DNA from: an uncultured Eubacteriales bacterium
Lineage (GTDB): Bacteria; Bacillota; Clostridia; Oscillospirales; Oscillospiraceae
Direction: 5' to 3'
Length of the DNA stretch: 6,843 nucleotides
Assembly (NCBI GenBank): GCA_900544945.1
Contig: UQXG01000121.1
Coordinates: forward strand, 1 to 6,843
Every line of letters starts with the position of its first letter. The first letter of the stretch is position 1. The translations under genes were made by a program, and so were the position numbers. Positions 1 through 5,427 of this stretch are shown in pieces. The notes beneath the pieces are model-generated. The model did no database searches. It saw only the letters and a list, made by a program, of their open reading frames with translations, and had not been told where the DNA came from.

Positions 1-22
1 CAACGTATATTGGGGGCTTTTT
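1..22. terminator. Possible terminator half at left window edge
   Basis: GGGGG at 12-16 is followed by C and five T residues (18-22), the usual 3' half of an intrinsic terminator on the plus strand. Read on the minus strand the same bases are AAAAAGCCCCC, which could equally be the 5' half of a bidirectional terminator serving the symporter gene to the right. The partner arm would lie left of the window, so this is an inference from half a structure. Confidence 0.3.
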
Positions 23-32
23 GACACGCTGA

Positions 33-55
33 GCCGCCGCCCATAGGGCGGCGGC
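33..55 (-). terminator. GC-rich hairpin after the symporter gene
   Basis: GCCGCCGCCC (33-42) pairs perfectly with GGGCGGCGGC (46-55) around an ATA loop, giving a 10-bp all-G/C stem that begins 10 nt past the symporter stop codon. It lacks an immediate U-tract on either strand, so it may stabilise the 3' end of the mRNA or act together with the half-terminator at 12-22 rather than terminate alone. Confidence 0.45.
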
Positions 56-65
56 TTCCGGAAAC

Positions 66-1295
66 TTACTCCTTGGCGGCCAGCTTCTGCTCCTTCTTCT
101 CCTCGACGTGGGAGACGATGATGGCGCAGGCGGCATCGCCGGTGATGTTGACAGTGGTACGACCCATGTCGAAAATCCGGTCAACACCGGCAACCAGGGC
201 AATGCCGTCCACCGGCAGGCCCACGGAGGTCAGCACCATGGCAAGCATCACCATGCCCGCGCCGGGCACGCCGGCAGTGCCGATGGAGGCCAGGGTGGCA
301 GTGAGCACGATGGTCAGCATCTGGGGCAGGGTCAGCTGAATGCCGTAGCAGGCGGCAATGAAGATGGCGCACACGCCCTGATAGATGGCGGTGCCGTCCA
401 TGTTGATGGTAGCGCCCAGAGGCAGGACGAAGGAGGCAACCTCCTTCTTGGCGCCCAGCTTGGTCACGCAGTCCAGGTTAATGGGCAGGGTGCCCACGGA
501 GGAGGCGCTGGAGAAGGCGAAGATGATGGCGGGGAGCATCCCCTTGAAGAACTTGGCGGGGCTCATTCCGCCCATGGCCTTCACGGTCAGAGAGTACACG
601 AGCAGCGCATGGAAAATGTAGCAGATGTAGGCAGCCAGGAGCACCATAGCCAGGGAGCCGATGATGGCCGCGCCGTTGCTGGCAATGATGGGGCACAGCA
701 GGCAGAACACGCCGATGGGGGACAGCTTCAGAATCAGCTCCATGCACTTCATGAAGATGTCGTTCAGGTCATTGAAGGCGGAGACCACCTTGGCGTTCTT
801 CTCGCCCACCAGGATGATGGAGAAGCCCAGCAGCACGGCCATAACGATGACCTGGAGCATATTGGCCTCCACCATGGGCTTGAAGAAGTTGGAGGGGAAG
901 ATGTTCACCAGGGTATCCATGAAGGAGGTAGTCGCGGAGGCATCATAGGTCAGGTCGGTAGTGGCCACCACCGGGAAGGCACCCTTGAACAGGTTGCCGC
1001 CCACCAGACCGATGGTCACGGCGAAAGCGGTGGTGCACAGGTAATAAATCACGGTTTTCAGACCGATGGAGCCAACCTTACGGATGTCGCTCATGGAGAT
1101 AATGCCGCACATGATGGAGAACAGCACAATGGGAACCACGATGAACTTGACCAGGTTCAGGAAGATGGTGCCGAAGGGCTTGATGTAATTGTTGGCAAAC
1201 TCCGCGCAGCTCTGCATGGCAAGGCCAAACACGATGGCCAGCACCATGGCGATGAAGATCTGCGCCGCCAGGGACAGTTTTTTCTTTTCCTGCAT
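66..1295 (-). CDS. Dicarboxylate/amino acid:cation symporter (DAACS family)
   Basis: This 409-aa membrane protein is a secondary transporter of the GltP/GltT/DctA superfamily, which imports acidic amino acids or C4-dicarboxylates with Na+ or H+. Family landmarks appear in order: hydrophobic helices from residue 8, the first re-entrant hairpin with a serine-rich tip (SSASS, 262-266), NMDGT (298-302) that supplies cation ligands, the second hairpin tip SIGTAGVPGAG (337-347), and the last helix with D372, D376, R379, T380, N383 and D387. R379 aligns with GltPh Arg397, which holds the substrate side-chain carboxylate, so an acidic substrate is favoured over a neutral one. Aspartate/glutamate versus succinate-type substrates cannot be separated here. 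The start at 1295 is preferred because CTCCTT (1305-1310; AAGGAG on the coding strand) lies 9 nt upstream. A longer reading to 1385 would start inside the predicted promoter. It appears monocistronic. Confidence 0.93.
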   Translation of the reverse strand: MQEKKKLSLAAQIFIAMVLAIVFGLAMQSCAEFANNYIKPFGTIFLNLVKFIVVPIVLFSIMCGIISMSDIRKVGSIGLKTVIYYLCTTAFAVTIGLVGGNLFKGAFPVVATTDLTYDASATTSFMDTLVNIFPSNFFKPMVEANMLQVIVMAVLLGFSIILVGEKNAKVVSAFNDLNDIFMKCMELILKLSPIGVFCLLCPIIASNGAAIIGSLAMVLLAAYICYIFHALLVYSLTVKAMGGMSPAKFFKGMLPAIIFAFSSASSVGTLPINLDCVTKLGAKKEVASFVLPLGATINMDGTAIYQGVCAIFIAACYGIQLTLPQMLTIVLTATLASIGTAGVPGAGMVMLAMVLTSVGLPVDGIALVAGVDRIFDMGRTTVNITGDAACAIIVSHVEEKKEQKLAAKE

Positions 1296-1304
1296 ATAGA
1301 ATCG

Positions 1305-1310
1305 CTCCTT
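1305..1310 (-). promoter_or_regulatory. Ribosome binding site of the symporter gene
   Basis: AAGGAG on the minus strand stands 9 nt before the ATG at 1293-1295. It decides between this start and the upstream in-frame ATGs at 1358 and 1385, which have no comparable site. Confidence 0.8.
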
Positions 1311-1356
1311 TTCGTTTCCCTTTGCGAAAAAGCAAGTTTCCCGCAAATGCAAATTC

Positions 1357-1385
1357 ATAATATCACCAAGTTTTCCAGAATGCAA
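1357..1385 (-). promoter_or_regulatory. Sigma-A-type promoter for the symporter gene
   Basis: On the minus strand TTGCAT (1380-1385) and TATTAT (1357-1362) are separated by exactly 17 nt. The predicted start point is near 1350, giving a leader of about 55 nt. Some 30 nt upstream of the -35 box lies the small palindrome CAATT-TG-AATTG (1417-1428), which could be a regulator site but has no other support. Confidence 0.6.
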
Positions 1386-1527
1386 CCCCTATTTTTGCGC
1401 ATTTTGAAATTATGAACAATTTGAATTGCAGTTGCCGGGTGCCCCGGCGGGCAATGCGCGCGCTGGCTGGTCTGTAATCGAAAGGCCTTTGGGTACCGCT
1501 CGGTATCGTTTTTCCGGATACGCCCTA
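1386..1527. other. Gene-free spacer between symporter promoter and repeat element
   Basis: No reading frame with a ribosome site is visible. The stretch contains small inverted repeats: CAATT/AATTG at 1417-1428, a GC-rich hairpin with TTGCC (1432-1436) and GGCAA (1450-1454), and a 6-bp hairpin at 1492-1507 (one G-U pair) followed closely by TTTTT (1509-1513). The last resembles a weak plus-strand terminator, but no plus-strand gene precedes it. Confidence 0.4.
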
Positions 1528-1535
1528 ATAGAGGT

Positions 1536-1899
1536 TGTCATTGCAACCAGTGGTGCTCCGCGCAGCGAATCTAAAATAATAATGACTGCCGGTGGCAGTC
1601 ATACCTTAGTGTAACGCAGCACTGGTGTGGCTCTTTCCAAGGATTCCCTTCGGTCACAATCCGTTCTCCTTGGCTCCCACTCTGGGGGAGCTGTCACGCA
1701 GTGACTGAGAGGGTAAAAAGCCCTCTCCACCCCTGCGGGGCACCTCTCCCATAGGGAGAGGCAAGGCACTCTTTCGAGGGTTCTCGGACATTTGAGGGGG
1801 ATTGCCACACCAGCCTGCGCTACATTAAGGTATGACTGCCACCGGCAGTCATTCAGATTTTGATTCGCTGCGCGGAGCACCACTGGTTCGCAATGACAT
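1536..1899. repeat. Nested palindromic intergenic element (copy A, full)
   Basis: Two arms of about 95 bp, 1536-1631 and 1804-1899, are inverted copies of each other with only a few mismatches and short indels, separated by about 170 bp. Each arm holds its own hairpin with ATGACTGCC and GGCAGTCAT around a 3-nt loop (1582-1602 and 1832-1852). The left arm also has ACCAGTG (1546-1552) facing CACTGGT (1620-1626). The centre carries the multi-hairpin repeat described at 1671-1763, plus CCAAGGA (1637-1643) facing TCCTTGG (1667-1673). There is no transposase or credible frame inside, so this resembles a non-autonomous, MITE-like or REP-like element. It sits between the rpoD terminator and the symporter promoter, in DNA that is probably little transcribed. 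The outer start AATAGAGG-N-TGTCATTG recurs near 6684. Confidence 0.85.
1671..1763. repeat. Multi-hairpin repeat, copy A (inner module)
   Basis: Five stems follow one another: GCTCCC/GGGAGC (1673-1691), GTCAC/GTGAC (1693-1705), GAGAGGG/CCCTCTC (1707-1727), CCCC/GGGG (1730-1740) and CCTCTCCC/GGGAGAGG (1743-1761, ATA loop). The same order and much of the same sequence occur in copy C at 6731-6830, and the same architecture with longer stems occurs in copy B at 5245-5383. No coding capacity is evident. Confidence 0.85.
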
Positions 1900-1957
1900 G
1901 CGTTGGACGATGCCTCGATGGAAAGCTGGAGGCGATTCCGTTCCCCGAAATGGGCAT

Positions 1958-1986
1958 AAAAAAGCAGGCGGCCAATGGCCGCCCGC
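1958..1986 (-). terminator. Intrinsic terminator of rpoD
   Basis: On the minus strand a 7-bp stem (GGCGGCC, ATT loop, GGCCGCC; plus-strand 1967-1983) is followed by TGC and six T residues (A-run at 1958-1963). Two further G-C pairs can form below one mismatch. It begins about 25 nt after the rpoD stop codon. Its core nearly matches the hemW terminator at 6645-6673. Confidence 0.88.
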
Positions 1987-2009
1987 GCAGGTTTTCGATT
2001 GGTTTTCGC

Positions 2010-3146
2010 TCAGCAGTAGAAGTCCCGGATTTTTTTCGCCCGGCTGGGATGCCGGAGCTTCCGAATGGCCTTGTTCTCAATCTGGCGAATCCGCTCCCGG
2101 GTAACGCCGAAGATCTGACCCACCTCTTCCAGGGTGTGGGTTCTGCCGTCGTACATGCCGAAGCGCATCCGCAGCACATCCGCTTCCCGCTCGGTCAGGG
2201 TATCGAGAATCTCCTTCAGCGCCTCGGCAAGCAGGGCGTTGGAAGTGGCGTCCGCGGGGCCGGGGGTCCGCTCGTCCTCCACGAAGGAGCCGATGGAGGT
2301 ATCCTCTTCGTCGCCTACGGGGGTATCCAGGCTCAGGGTATCGGCGGCGGTGCGGTTGGCCTCGATGATCTTCTCAACGGGCAGGTTCAGCTCCTTGGCG
2401 ATTTCCTCCACGGTAGGCTCCCGACCCAGCTCCTGAACCAGCTTCCGGTTGCACCGGGTAGCCTTGTTGATGACCTCTACCATATGCACCGGAACCCGGA
2501 TGGTTCTGGCCTGGTCGGCGATGGCACGGGTGATGGCCTGCCGGATCCACCAGGTGGCATATGTAGAGAATTTGTTTCCCTTTGTCCAGTCAAACTTGTC
2601 CACCGCCCGAATCAGGCCCGTGTTGCCCTCCTGAATCAGATCCAGAATGTGCAGACCCCGGCCGGAATACTTCTTGGCAATGGACACCACCAGCCGGAGG
2701 TTGGCCTCCGTCAGCTTGTTCTTGGCAGCCTGGTCTCCCTCGGAGACCCGCTTGGCAAGCTCGACCTCCTCCTCGGCGCTGAGAAGCTTCACCTGGCCGA
2801 TTTCCTTCAGGTACATCCGCACGGGATCGTCCAGGCTGTACTCAGCGGCCAGATCCACAGGGTCAACCAGCTCTTCCTCCTCCAGGCCGCTCAGGTCGAT
2901 GTCCCCATCGTCCATAGGCATGGTGTCGTCGTTCAGCTCCAGCTCCGCGGTAATCAGCGGAATATTCATGGCCTCGAACCGGTCATAGATTTCTTCAATT
3001 TTCTCCGGGGACAGCTGGAGCTTCTCCAGCTGGGCGTTCAGATCCGACAGACGGATCATGCCCTCCTTCTTGCCCTGGGCGATCAGTGCCTGCAGCGCGG
3101 CCTGAACCTCTTCCATATTGGTATTTTCCTTTTTCGGTGTGCTCAT
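2010..3146 (-). CDS. rpoD: RNA polymerase primary sigma factor RpoD/SigA
   Basis: This 378-aa protein is the housekeeping sigma factor that brings RNA polymerase to -10/-35 promoters. All sigma-70 group 1 parts are visible: an acidic region 1.1 (about 12-65), an acidic linker (77-98), region 1.2 with DDPVRMYLKEIG (106-117), the core-binding part of region 2 with EANLRLVVSIAKKY (147-160) and LDLIQEGN (168-175), the -10 reading and melting segment KFSTYATWWIRQAITRAIAD (192-211), region 3 starting IRVPVHM (216-222), the 3.2 loop (268-290), and the region 4.2 helix-turn-helix GVTRERIRQIENKAIRKLR (347-365). Its length is close to B. subtilis SigA, and it lacks the long insertion of E. coli RpoD. 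AGAGGGG (3155-3161) lies 8 nt before the chosen start. An internal ATG at codon 11 with its own AAAGGA is a possible alternative. The classical upstream partner dnaG is absent; lepA lies divergently instead. Confidence 0.97.
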   Translation of the reverse strand: MSTPKKENTNMEEVQAALQALIAQGKKEGMIRLSDLNAQLEKLQLSPEKIEEIYDRFEAMNIPLITAELELNDDTMPMDDGDIDLSGLEEEELVDPVDLAAEYSLDDPVRMYLKEIGQVKLLSAEEEVELAKRVSEGDQAAKNKLTEANLRLVVSIAKKYSGRGLHILDLIQEGNTGLIRAVDKFDWTKGNKFSTYATWWIRQAITRAIADQARTIRVPVHMVEVINKATRCNRKLVQELGREPTVEEIAKELNLPVEKIIEANRTAADTLSLDTPVGDEEDTSIGSFVEDERTPGPADATSNALLAEALKEILDTLTEREADVLRMRFGMYDGRTHTLEEVGQIFGVTRERIRQIENKAIRKLRHPSRAKKIRDFYC

Positions 3147-3154
3147 CAGCGGTA

Positions 3155-3161
3155 CCCCTCT
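3155..3161 (-). promoter_or_regulatory. Ribosome binding site of rpoD
   Basis: AGAGGGG on the minus strand ends 8 nt before the ATG at 3144-3146. A second site, AAAGGA, precedes Met11, so initiation ten codons later cannot be excluded. Confidence 0.6.
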
Positions 3162-3198
3162 TTTATGTGTAAATCTTCGAAAATTCTCATGCCGTTAA

Positions 3199-3227
3199 AC
3201 TATACTCTCTTTTTCCCCGTTCGGCAA
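3199..3227 (-). promoter_or_regulatory. Promoter for rpoD
   Basis: On the minus strand TTGCCG (3222-3227) and TATAGT (3199-3204) are separated by 17 nt. The predicted start is near 3192, giving a leader of about 46 nt. The -35 box falls in the loop of an inverted repeat (3212-3234), so a protein bound there would be expected to compete with polymerase. Confidence 0.55.
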
Positions 3228-3234
3228 GGGGAAA
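3212..3234. promoter_or_regulatory. Inverted repeat over the rpoD promoter (possible operator)
   Basis: TTTCCCC (3212-3218) and GGGGAAA (3228-3234) face each other across 9 nt. The repeat covers the -35 box and part of the spacer of the predicted rpoD promoter. A very similar repeat occurs at 3285-3306 in front of lepA. That either is a protein-binding site is inference. Confidence 0.4.
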
Positions 3235-3284
3235 GTCCAATCTTTTTTTCGTTTTTGGTCAATTATTTTCCCCTTCCCGGACAG

Positions 3285-3306
3285 TTTTCCCCAGGATTCG
3301 GGAAAA
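3285..3306. promoter_or_regulatory. Inverted repeat upstream of the lepA promoter (possible operator)
   Basis: TTTTCCC (3285-3291) and GGGAAAA (3300-3306) face each other across 8 nt, ending 7 nt before the lepA -35 box. A further TTTTCCCC occurs at 3266-3273. The match in sequence and half-site spacing to 3212-3234 is the reason for listing it. Confidence 0.4.
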
Positions 3307-3313
3307 CATACAG

Positions 3314-3342
3314 TTTACTTTTGGGCAAAAATTCGCTATAAT
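3314..3342 (+). promoter_or_regulatory. Sigma-A-type promoter for lepA(-hemW)
   Basis: TTTACT (3314-3319) and a perfect TATAAT (3337-3342) are separated by 17 nt. The predicted start point is near 3349, giving a leader of about 72 nt before the lepA ATG. It faces away from the rpoD promoter, making this a divergent promoter region. Confidence 0.75.
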
Positions 3343-3420
3343 GGAGAAAATGACCTGGTGCGCCCTTATGGCGGTTTTTGCCTGAGCCGCGCGCCCCAAT
3401 TCTACGCGAGGTGCACGCCC

Positions 3421-5229
3421 ATGACCGAACTGTCCAAAATCCGAAATTTCTCCATTATCGCCCATATCGACCACGGCAAGTCCACCCTGGCAGACCGTCT
3501 GCTGGAGCAGTGCGATGCCATCGACCAGCGCATCCGCGCAGAGCAGATGCTGGACTCCATGGAGCTGGAAAGGGAGCGGGGCATTACCATTAAGGCCACC
3601 GCCGTCACCCTGGGCTACACCGCCGACGACGGGGAGCGCTACACCCTGAACCTCATCGACACTCCGGGGCATGTGGACTTCAACTATGAAGTCTCCCGCT
3701 CTCTTGCCGCCTGCGAAGGCGCGGTGCTGGTGGTGGACGCTTCCCAGGGCGTGGAGGCTCAGACCCTGGCCAACACCTATCTGGCCATTGACGCGGGGCT
3801 GGAGGTGCTGCCCGTCATCAATAAGATCGACCTGCCCTCCGCCCGTCCCGCCGAGGTGAAAACCGAGGTGGAGGACATCATCGGCATTCCCGCCCAGGAC
3901 GCCCCGGAAATCTCCGCCAAAAACGGCATCAACATCCATTCCGTGCTGGAAATGATCGTCCGGGACGTGCCCGCCCCCACCGGCGACCGGAACGCCCCCT
4001 TGCAGGCTCTGATTTTCGACAGTCAGTACGATTCCTACCGGGGGGTCATCGTCTACACCCGAATCAAGCAGGGCACGGTAAAGCCCGGCATGGATATCCG
4101 GATGATGGCCACCGGAGCGGTCTATAAGGTGGTGGAAGTGGGCAATATGAGCCCCACAGGCCTTGTGAGCCAGGATGCCCTGGGTGCGGGAGAAGTGGGC
4201 TACATCACCGCCTCCATCAAAACCGTGGCCGACACCCGGGTCGGCGACACCGTCACCACCGTGGAAAATCCCGCCCCGGAAGCCCTGCCCGGCTACCGGC
4301 AGGTGCAGCCCATGGTCTTCTCCGGCATTTACCCCGCCGACGGTGCCCGGTACGGCGACCTCCGGGATGCTCTGGAAAAATTGCAGCTGAATGACGCTTC
4401 CATGACCTATGAGCTGGAAAGCTCCATCGCCCTGGGCTTCGGCTTCCGCTGCGGCTTTCTGGGACTGCTGCATATGGAAATCATCCAGGAGCGGTTGGAG
4501 CGGGAATATAACCTTGACCTCATCACCACCGCCCCCAACGTTGTGTACCGGGTGACGAAGACCAACGGGGAGACCCTGATGGTCTACACCCCCCTGGATT
4601 ACCCGGATCCCGCGGACATTCAGCTGGCGGAGGAGCCTTACGCCAAGGTCAACGTCATCGCCCCCCAGGAATATGTGGGCAACATTATGGATCTGTGCCA
4701 GAACCGCCGGGGCGAATTCAAGAATATGGAGTATCTGGACGCCAACCGGGTGGAGCTCCACTACGAAATGCCCCTGAACGAGATCATCTACGATTTCTTC
4801 GACGCCCTGAAGTCCCGAACCCGGGGCTACGGCAGCCTGGACTATGAGCTCATCGGCTACCGACCCAGCCGCCTTGTCAAGCTGGACATTCTTCTCAACG
4901 GCGAGGTGGTGGATGCCCTGAGCTTCATCCTCTTTGCGGACAACGCCTATCCCAGAGCCCGGAAAATCTGTGAAAAGCTCAAGGACAATATTCCCAGAGC
5001 CCAGTTTGAAATTCCCGTCCAGGCGGCCATCGGCGGCAAGATCATTGCCCGGGAGACCATCAAGGCTCTGCGCAAGGACGTGCTGGCCAAGTGCTACGGC
5101 GGCGACATCACCCGGAAGAAGAAGCTGCTGGAAAAGCAGAAGGAGGGCAAAAAGCGGATGCGCACCTTCGGCTCCGTATCCGTGCCCAGCGAGGCCTTCA
5201 TGGCCGTGCTGAAACTCGACGAAGATTAA
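3421..5229 (+). CDS. lepA: Elongation factor 4 (LepA), translational GTPase
   Basis: This 602-aa ribosome-associated GTPase is related to EF-G; LepA has been linked to back-translocation and to efficient initiation or 30S biogenesis. All G motifs are intact: AHIDHGKST (14-22), RGITIK (53-58, switch I threonine T56), DTPGH (80-84, catalytic H84), NKID (134-137) and SAK (165-167). The EF-G-like beta-barrel and alpha/beta domains follow, then the LepA-specific C-terminal domain with the basic segment GDITRKKKLLEKQKEGKKRM (561-580). Length matches the family (E. coli 599 aa). The ATG at 3421 is chosen because the protein then begins MTELSKIRNFSIIAHIDHG, as LepA proteins do, and GAGGTG stands 7 nt upstream. 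An in-frame GTG at 3358 would add 21 residues with no family support. hemW follows after 198 nt with no terminator between, so co-transcription is likely. Confidence 0.97.
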   Translation: MTELSKIRNFSIIAHIDHGKSTLADRLLEQCDAIDQRIRAEQMLDSMELERERGITIKATAVTLGYTADDGERYTLNLIDTPGHVDFNYEVSRSLAACEGAVLVVDASQGVEAQTLANTYLAIDAGLEVLPVINKIDLPSARPAEVKTEVEDIIGIPAQDAPEISAKNGINIHSVLEMIVRDVPAPTGDRNAPLQALIFDSQYDSYRGVIVYTRIKQGTVKPGMDIRMMATGAVYKVVEVGNMSPTGLVSQDALGAGEVGYITASIKTVADTRVGDTVTTVENPAPEALPGYRQVQPMVFSGIYPADGARYGDLRDALEKLQLNDASMTYELESSIALGFGFRCGFLGLLHMEIIQERLEREYNLDLITTAPNVVYRVTKTNGETLMVYTPLDYPDPADIQLAEEPYAKVNVIAPQEYVGNIMDLCQNRRGEFKNMEYLDANRVELHYEMPLNEIIYDFFDALKSRTRGYGSLDYELIGYRPSRLVKLDILLNGEVVDALSFILFADNAYPRARKICEKLKDNIPRAQFEIPVQAAIGGKIIARETIKALRKDVLAKCYGGDITRKKKLLEKQKEGKKRMRTFGSVSVPSEAFMAVLKLDED

Positions 5230-5244
5230 CCTGTTCCCCGCAAA

Positions 5245-5383
5245 GGCTCCCCTTGCTGACCAAGGGGAGCTGCCCCAGTGCGCACACTGGGGCTGAGGGG
5301 ATCAGAACTCACCCAGTTTAACAATCCCTCAGTCTCGCGCTTGCGGGAGACGCGCGAGCCAGCTCCCTTTACACAAGGGAGCC
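5245..5383. repeat. Multi-hairpin repeat, copy B, in the lepA-hemW spacer
   Basis: Stems occur in series: GCTCCCCTTG/CAAGGGGAGC (5246-5270), CCCCAGTG/CACTGGGG (5273-5292), CTGAGGG/CCCTCAG (5293-5332, 26-nt loop), CTCGCGC/GCGCGAG (5334-5358) and GCTCCCTT/AAGGGAGC (5362-5382). The whole unit is roughly palindromic, opening with GGCTCCC and closing with GGGAGCC. It shares the architecture of copies A and C but is more diverged in sequence and lacks their outer GTCATTGC arms. There is no T-tract, so it is not an obvious terminator, but it would be transcribed with the lepA-hemW mRNA and could affect its stability or folding. Confidence 0.8.
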
Positions 5384-5413
5384 GGGGTGCTCCCAAAATA
5401 GCAAGGTTATCTC

Positions 5414-5419
5414 AGGAGG
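5414..5419 (+). promoter_or_regulatory. Ribosome binding site of hemW
   Basis: A perfect AGGAGG stands 8 nt before the ATG at 5428. It rules out a 50-codon upstream extension beginning with the GTG at 5278, which would translate the repeat. Confidence 0.9.
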
Positions 5420-5427
5420 CCCGATTT

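Noticed and set aside
108..1415. Long plus-strand open frame opposite the symporter gene
   Set aside because: The translation is rich in H, G, Q and D with no hydrophobic core or known motif, typical of an antisense frame over a GC-rich gene. The minus-strand frame is an unmistakable transporter.
1492..1513. Hairpin plus TTTTT resembling a plus-strand terminator
   Set aside because: The stem is only 6 bp with one G-U pair, and no plus-strand gene lies upstream to be terminated.
1599..1883. Short minus-strand open frame in the repeat element (94 codons)
   Set aside because: It is made entirely of hairpin repeat sequence, with no ribosome site and no family resemblance.
1536..1899. CRISPR array or riboswitch in the rpoD-symporter gap
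   Set aside because: There are no regularly spaced short direct repeats with unique spacers. The repeats are inverted and nested, they lie upstream of the symporter promoter rather than in its leader, and related copies occur elsewhere in the window.
1860..3341. 493-codon plus-strand open frame opposite rpoD
   Set aside because: It is antisense to a clear RpoD, begins in the repeat element, crosses the rpoD terminator and promoter, and shows no recognisable domain.
3350..3385. Possible leader peptide or attenuator in the lepA 5' leader
   Set aside because: An ATG near the predicted transcription start opens an 11-codon frame ending in TGA, and a 4-bp hairpin (3361-3373) precedes TTTTT. The stem is too weak, there is no ribosome site, and no run of regulatory codons is present.
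3259..4761. 500-codon minus-strand open frame opposite lepA
   Set aside because: It has low-complexity G/H/V/D-rich composition, is antisense to intact LepA, and runs into the divergent promoter region.
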